A stretch of DNA of 64,000 bases from Enoplolaimus lenunculus (taxonomy: Eukaryota > Nematoda > Enoplea > Enoplida > Thoracostomopsidae): positions 155,461-219,460 of the forward strand of contig JASANG010003018.1 of assembly GCA_030248215.1 (NCBI GenBank), read 5' to 3'. The number at the start of each line of letters is the position of its first letter. Position 1 is the stretch's first letter. The notes beneath the pieces were generated by a model. The model made no database searches, was not told the DNA's origin, and saw nothing but the letters and a program-made list of their open reading frames with translations. The position numbers and the translations under genes were made by a program. Of the stretch, positions 46,301-52,300 are shown in pieces.

Positions 46301-49300
46301 AATCAGCCTTTATGGCTCGGTGTTAACTGAGACAAAATGATGTTCTAAGCACATATCTTAATGAGCATTAATTTACATGCGTTAAGTCGTGACATAGCAA
46401 AAGGATTTAAAACAATAATTAAAATATAAATTTAGCAGAGGATTTATACGATTGTTGGCCCATGTTAATAATTATAGGGGTCAGCCTACCTGGACACCGC
46501 GGGACTTAGAGTCTGGAAAGTTTAAACTTAGAATGAGGCTTAGTATTTGGTTTTATGTTTATGTTCAGGCTTCGACTTACATTTAGGCTTAGGTTTAGGC
46601 TTAGTTTTAGGCTTAGGCTTAGTAAAGTTATCTCTATAGTTAATATGATTTCAATTGTTGAACGCCACTTTCCGTATTAAATAACAATTATAGTGCCATT
46701 GTATAAATGATGCGTCGCCGACGTGATTTCTAACTAATTTTGAGTACAAAATAAATAAAATTTCGAGTATTTTTATAACGGAAACCAAAACGGACTGAAA
46801 GTTTTACCGGAAACGCAAACGGATATCCGGCTACAGGCAACCTGACATATATAAAAAATATACTAAATCGGTTTCAAGTTGATTTATCGACCGTCACCTT
46901 TATTGGCATTGTTTTCAAGACTGCACGCTCAGTAATTATATAATTTAGCAATAATTTTCAAGCGCTGTTGAAAACGTGAAAATGAAATTGTTCCCAAATA
47001 GTCAGTTTTAAGTTTGTGACAGTTTAAGCGTATATAAATCTTGCTTTATTGATTATGCCTACGAACTTTTTTTCTAGGAATGTTAAGTAGAGGCGGAGCA
47101 GTCTGATAAAAACTCATATTTTTAGGGGCAATCCAATAGTCAAAAGGCATACACAAGGCAGTTTAGAAAATCATCGCGAGCGAAGCGAGCGGTAAATTTG
47201 TTGCGTTTGAAGTGTCAGCGCTACTCCAATAAGTTTCTAGAGGTGTCGATTGACACGAAAGCCATCTCTGTTCCCGTGTGTCTGCTTTAATGAGCACGAA
47301 TATTGTTGTGTTTGTTTGAGCGTTTTAGGATTATCTGTACCAAAGACATATTCAATTGACAAGGCATTCAAACTTCCTTCGGCTCGAGAAGTTAGTAATA
47401 AAGTCAAATTGTCGGGTAACAAAATAGATAAGAGCGTTACAATGTTCCTGATGCAAATGGGTCAATGGATAGATCATGACGTTGGCTTGACACCAATGGT
47501 TGGTGAAGGTATGAGTCTGGGTCTGCACATTGGACACAGAAAGATTGGAGGAATTGGAGGCTGGGTAACTTAGATTTAGGATTTGGTTTAGACTTACGAT
47601 TAGGCTTATGTTTAGAAATCAGCTTAGACTAAGGCATCGCCTAGGTTCAGGTTTAGGTTTAGGTTTAGTTTTAAGCTCAGGTGTAGCAGACAGGCTCTTA
47701 TAGTTAACATAGATCAAAGGATGACCCAAAATAATTTCAAAGTGTTTAATGCAAATATTGGATGACACAATTCGCTAATTTATTTTGATCTGGTAAAAAT
47801 TAATAAAGCAACTTAATCAAGTTCAACATGAACAAGAGAGTTCTGCTACAATTCTACCAGTCAAGGTTAAATCAAACGATTGTAGCTTTCCTCAAAACTG
47901 TGCCGATACGTTGGCGATGATGTGTGATGTCTGTTGTTGGTACCGTCTATAATTTGGGTAAATTTTATGGAGAGTACACAAAGCTGAGTTTATGCTTGTC
48001 AGACTTGTTTTTGTGACAAAATGGTAATGTCTCTACCTTATAATTTTTGAGTTTCATATTTTGTCCAGCCCGCCCCACTGTCAGAAAATTGCTAATCCGC
48101 CTTTGCGTGGCCGGATAGGAGGTTGGGCCAATTTTTGCATTACACCACCTCATATTTTTCCCTTGGGAATCCAAATTCATATAATATATCCCTGGCGTTC
48201 AGGGGCTCTATATTTTACCAGTGCGGCCGCCTTCTCGCTAGCGAACATTTTGGTTACCAACGCCCATGATGCTAATGTAGTAAATAATAAAAGTCAACAA
48301 ATTTTCTCACTGGCTACGATCTGCTGTTAACTTTGTCCACAGTTTGTTTCAGGAGGCGAAGGGTTGGATTGCCGCGCGTGTGATTCGCATATTCACGTGA
48401 GTACCGCATGCAATCCAATTACCATTCCAGACAACGATAAATTTCATCCAGCCAGAGATACGGTGACTAATGAGCGTCGTTGTTTACCATTTGTTCGTTC
48501 TGAAGCTGGTAGTGAACAGCTGGGTAAATTCAGTATATACACATCTTTATATATACTGTAGTGACCCGAATAAGAGGGGGACTGATATTTGTTGGCCTCT
48601 ACAGTGGGTAACCCTCTGTTATTCATTTACGGACTGTTATTTATTATCACCCCGCCCTTCGCCACCCTTCATTACTGATATATCCGGTATTGCAACTATC
48701 CGTTGAATCAAACGTTGTTTGTCTTGTGTCAACAGCTTGAGCGATAATACAAGGTTATACTTAGGAATCTATATTCAAAATGTAAGTACGCTTTAAAGTT
48801 TCAAACTCAAATTATTTGGTCCTGGTGCTACAATTAGGGATAATTGACATTTATGGACTATAATTAAGGTTTAGGGACTCCATTCGCTTACGGACTCTTA
48901 CTAGGGATACGGACTCCTATTGATTGGGACTCAAAATGGGGACCCCCTCTTATTACCCCCCTTCTTATTCGGGTCAATACATAGCAGCTAGATTTTAGAA
49001 ACGTAACCTTGCAGAGTGTGGAATTACCGTCTAAACTTGAAACGTAGTACTAAAACCAAAAACGCTCTATCGAAATGTTTAATTGTGTCGTGTCAACTGA
49101 TGACAACGCTGTCGATCTGGTTGACTCTTCATTATGACCAGAATCTACACGGGAATTTCTATCTCTTGGTCTCTCATGAGGTGTAACCAGCTGTAAATAT
49201 GTTATTTTCTTAGACAATCCGTCTGTATCTTTTATGTAATGTAAAATGACGTCGCGGATCTCAGCTATTTTTGAACCATTGCATACTCCATAATGTTGAT

Positions 49301-52300
49301 AAAGGTTTCGTAGAACTTGCGTTGGGTACTTGCACAAGACGTCATTTGCGAGCGATGTACAAGCGTTCATGTTTTCTCCAGCGTATTCCAGTTGCCGTAG
49401 TAAAGACTCGCACGCGTTGAATGTGTTCGTAAGCGACGCAGCGTTGTTACTGCTGCACGGAAGTTGTTTTAGTTGGCTATACAACAAACCTGCTATACAG
49501 TTATTGGAACGTTTAAATCTCTGTTGTAAAAGTTGCACAGCAGTACCATAGTTTTGCTCATTGATGCAACGTCCTTTCACAGTACCATAGTTTTGCTCAT
49601 TGATGCAACGTCCTTTCACAGTATCTTTTGCTGTTCATCGAAGCTGCGATAGTAAGTAATAAACTTCTCAACTTTCGTAATATTTTGACTGTCAGCATTG
49701 GATTAAAAAATGGCCCAGAATTGTCTCCATTCGAACGGGTCTTTATTATCGAATTCTGGAACTTCTAATCGAGGTAACTTCGCGAACCCTGGAAACAAAC
49801 GTTTAATATAAATAGTTCAAAATGGTTTCCTGCTGGCTGCGCCAGATTATGCGAATTTGCGATAAGAAATATGTTGTTTACAAGAATTCGATCTACGTTA
49901 ACTGATACCGTTTTCGTTTACCGTGAATTACGCCAGAGAATAATCGTTACCAACGTTTCCGAATACAAAAACCGCTTGAATCCATGTATTTTTTAAGTCC
50001 GCTCACTCCCTTTACATCTTATTGTTCTTAGCCGCTAGTTTTTTTAATTGGTTTTTAAATTTTTTTTTCATCAAATGTTAATTGCAATTATTTAATTTCC
50101 TGTAATTTTAAATCTTCTAACTTGGCAGTGGAACATTTTAAAGCGATTTTATCGCGACTTCGTTTGCCCCACGAACATGCAGCTATGTATCAATTAACAC
50201 CATTTAGGGATTTTTATCGTGATGTCTATAAGTAACTTTATGCAATCTATGTACCTTTTCCAGACTTGTTAACTTAATTCAGCGAACTCCAGTAACTGGA
50301 GTAGGAGGCGTATACCATCACCACTCCGGTATAGGAGCTTGACGCTCGAGCCCGGTATACTTGTTGCAATTGTTAAACACGGTGCGATATATATTATTCA
50401 ACGTATATACACTGCGCTAAGTTGCCTATAGGCAACTCAATGTGAGAAGGGGTTAATAATGTGCTGAAAAAATTCTCAGTTTACTTTTAAGGTAAAACTT
50501 TCAAAAAACAGAGAAATATATATCGAAAATTTTATCAAGTTTTTGCCACCTGTCGGGTGGCCAGCTCCGTGGGGAAACGATTCTGCCTTTTCCAGGGGGC
50601 CGCATCAGGACCAACAGGGTCCCGCGCCCCTTTTTGATGGGCATCCAATTATGGGTATGAAGTGCAGCTGTTTCAGCTCTTAACATAATTTTGCTGTCCG
50701 TTGCATCGTTTATGAGTGTATTTAGTTGTCTAGACTATTACTCCCTAAAAAGGTTTTGGGTGTGCTGAAAACGCAAATATCGGCGGTAGAATGGATGTCA
50801 TGTCACTTTGGGAGGTTGTATAGAATGTTACATAACTCAATAATCCTCTATATAAACCATACCCACACTAATGGTAAACAAGAAATCATTTGTATGCACT
50901 CAGTACGAATTCAGAGGGACGTATTCCCTTACCGGCCACGCCGAGAACTCACAATGTGTTCTCTCACCAAATAGGCGATAAATATGGCGAGCTTGCAAAA
51001 CGAATTCTAAATCGGTGCAATTCGATATAAATCATAAACCATCCACCTACCTTGAAAATTTTTTAATCTGTCATTGAATGTGCTCATGTTTCTATAATGC
51101 AAATGTCATTGGCAGGGTGAAAACGGAATTACTATTTACCGGTGTCATGAAAAAATTTGCCCCCCAAAAAATTTGCCCGCCCGGACACTTTTTCATAGAA
51201 ATTGTCTATGAAAAAGTGTCCCTCTTCATGAAAATTTGGCCCCCCTCCACTGTGAAACTTTGGACCACCCACAGTGACACTTTACGATGAGTGTTAGCCA
51301 TACCATTAGGTATGTTTCCAGGATGCGGAACGTGGACCCCACTCATCGTGCATCCCACCGCCCCACCCACCCTTGAAACGTCGTTGTTGCTTAGTCCACC
51401 ATACGACGAAAGTTTTTCCGACGCCATTTTTAGCAACTATGTAATCTCTAATCAGCGGGTGATACTTCTCATTTCCAGTTAAACAGAATGATAAAGCTCG
51501 GAAGAAACAGTTACCATCTCCAACTATATTCCAAACCTTTTTCTCACTCGGTTCCGCAAGTGTTGGCGAATACCCCATTCTTGGTGGGCGAATAGGGTCT
51601 GTAATGCCGATATTTCTTGCAGTCGCGCGCAACTCTGACACTGTCGGTGGATTGAATGACCTATGCTTACATTTCTTCACTTCTTCGATAGAACTGGTTT
51701 CCCGCTCGACATATTTCTTCAACAGTGTGGCATTTACTGTTCTCTGTTTAACGTTACCGTTCATATCTTTCAGTTTGTATGAATTTTTTGGCAGTGCTTC
51801 ATGAATTACAAACGGTCCGGTCCAGGTATTATCAAGTTTTGATCCTGCACGCCCAGCTTTTTTTGAGTTATATAGCAACACTTTTGATTCAACATCAAAC
51901 GTCGTTCTAGCCTTTCGTTTTCGAGCATACTGATTTTTTTGCACTGCCTGAGCTTGTGCAATATTTCGTTTAACATTTCCAGCAATAACTTCCCTAGCCT
52001 TCTGTAATGCTGCCATTTTCATGGCTTCATCCTCACCTTTATTATCGCCCGGATATGGCTCACGACCGAAAAGCACCGTGAAAGGTTTGAATTTTGTGGA
52101 CGCTTGATACGCTGTGTTATAACAGTATGTCGCTTCCATTACGTGTATATCCCAATCCGCACGGTCGCCATTGCCCATCATTTTTAGTAGCATTCTTTGT
52201 AATGTCTGGTTGAATCTTTCAACCAGACCCTGAGTCTGCGGATGATATGCAGACGAAATACGGCGTTCAACATCATTCAGAGCTGCTAAATTTTCCATAG

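Noticed and set aside
50501-50686. 61-codon ORF identical in both arms
   Set aside because: Identity only reflects the recent duplication. The composition is ordinary and there is no homologue I recognise.
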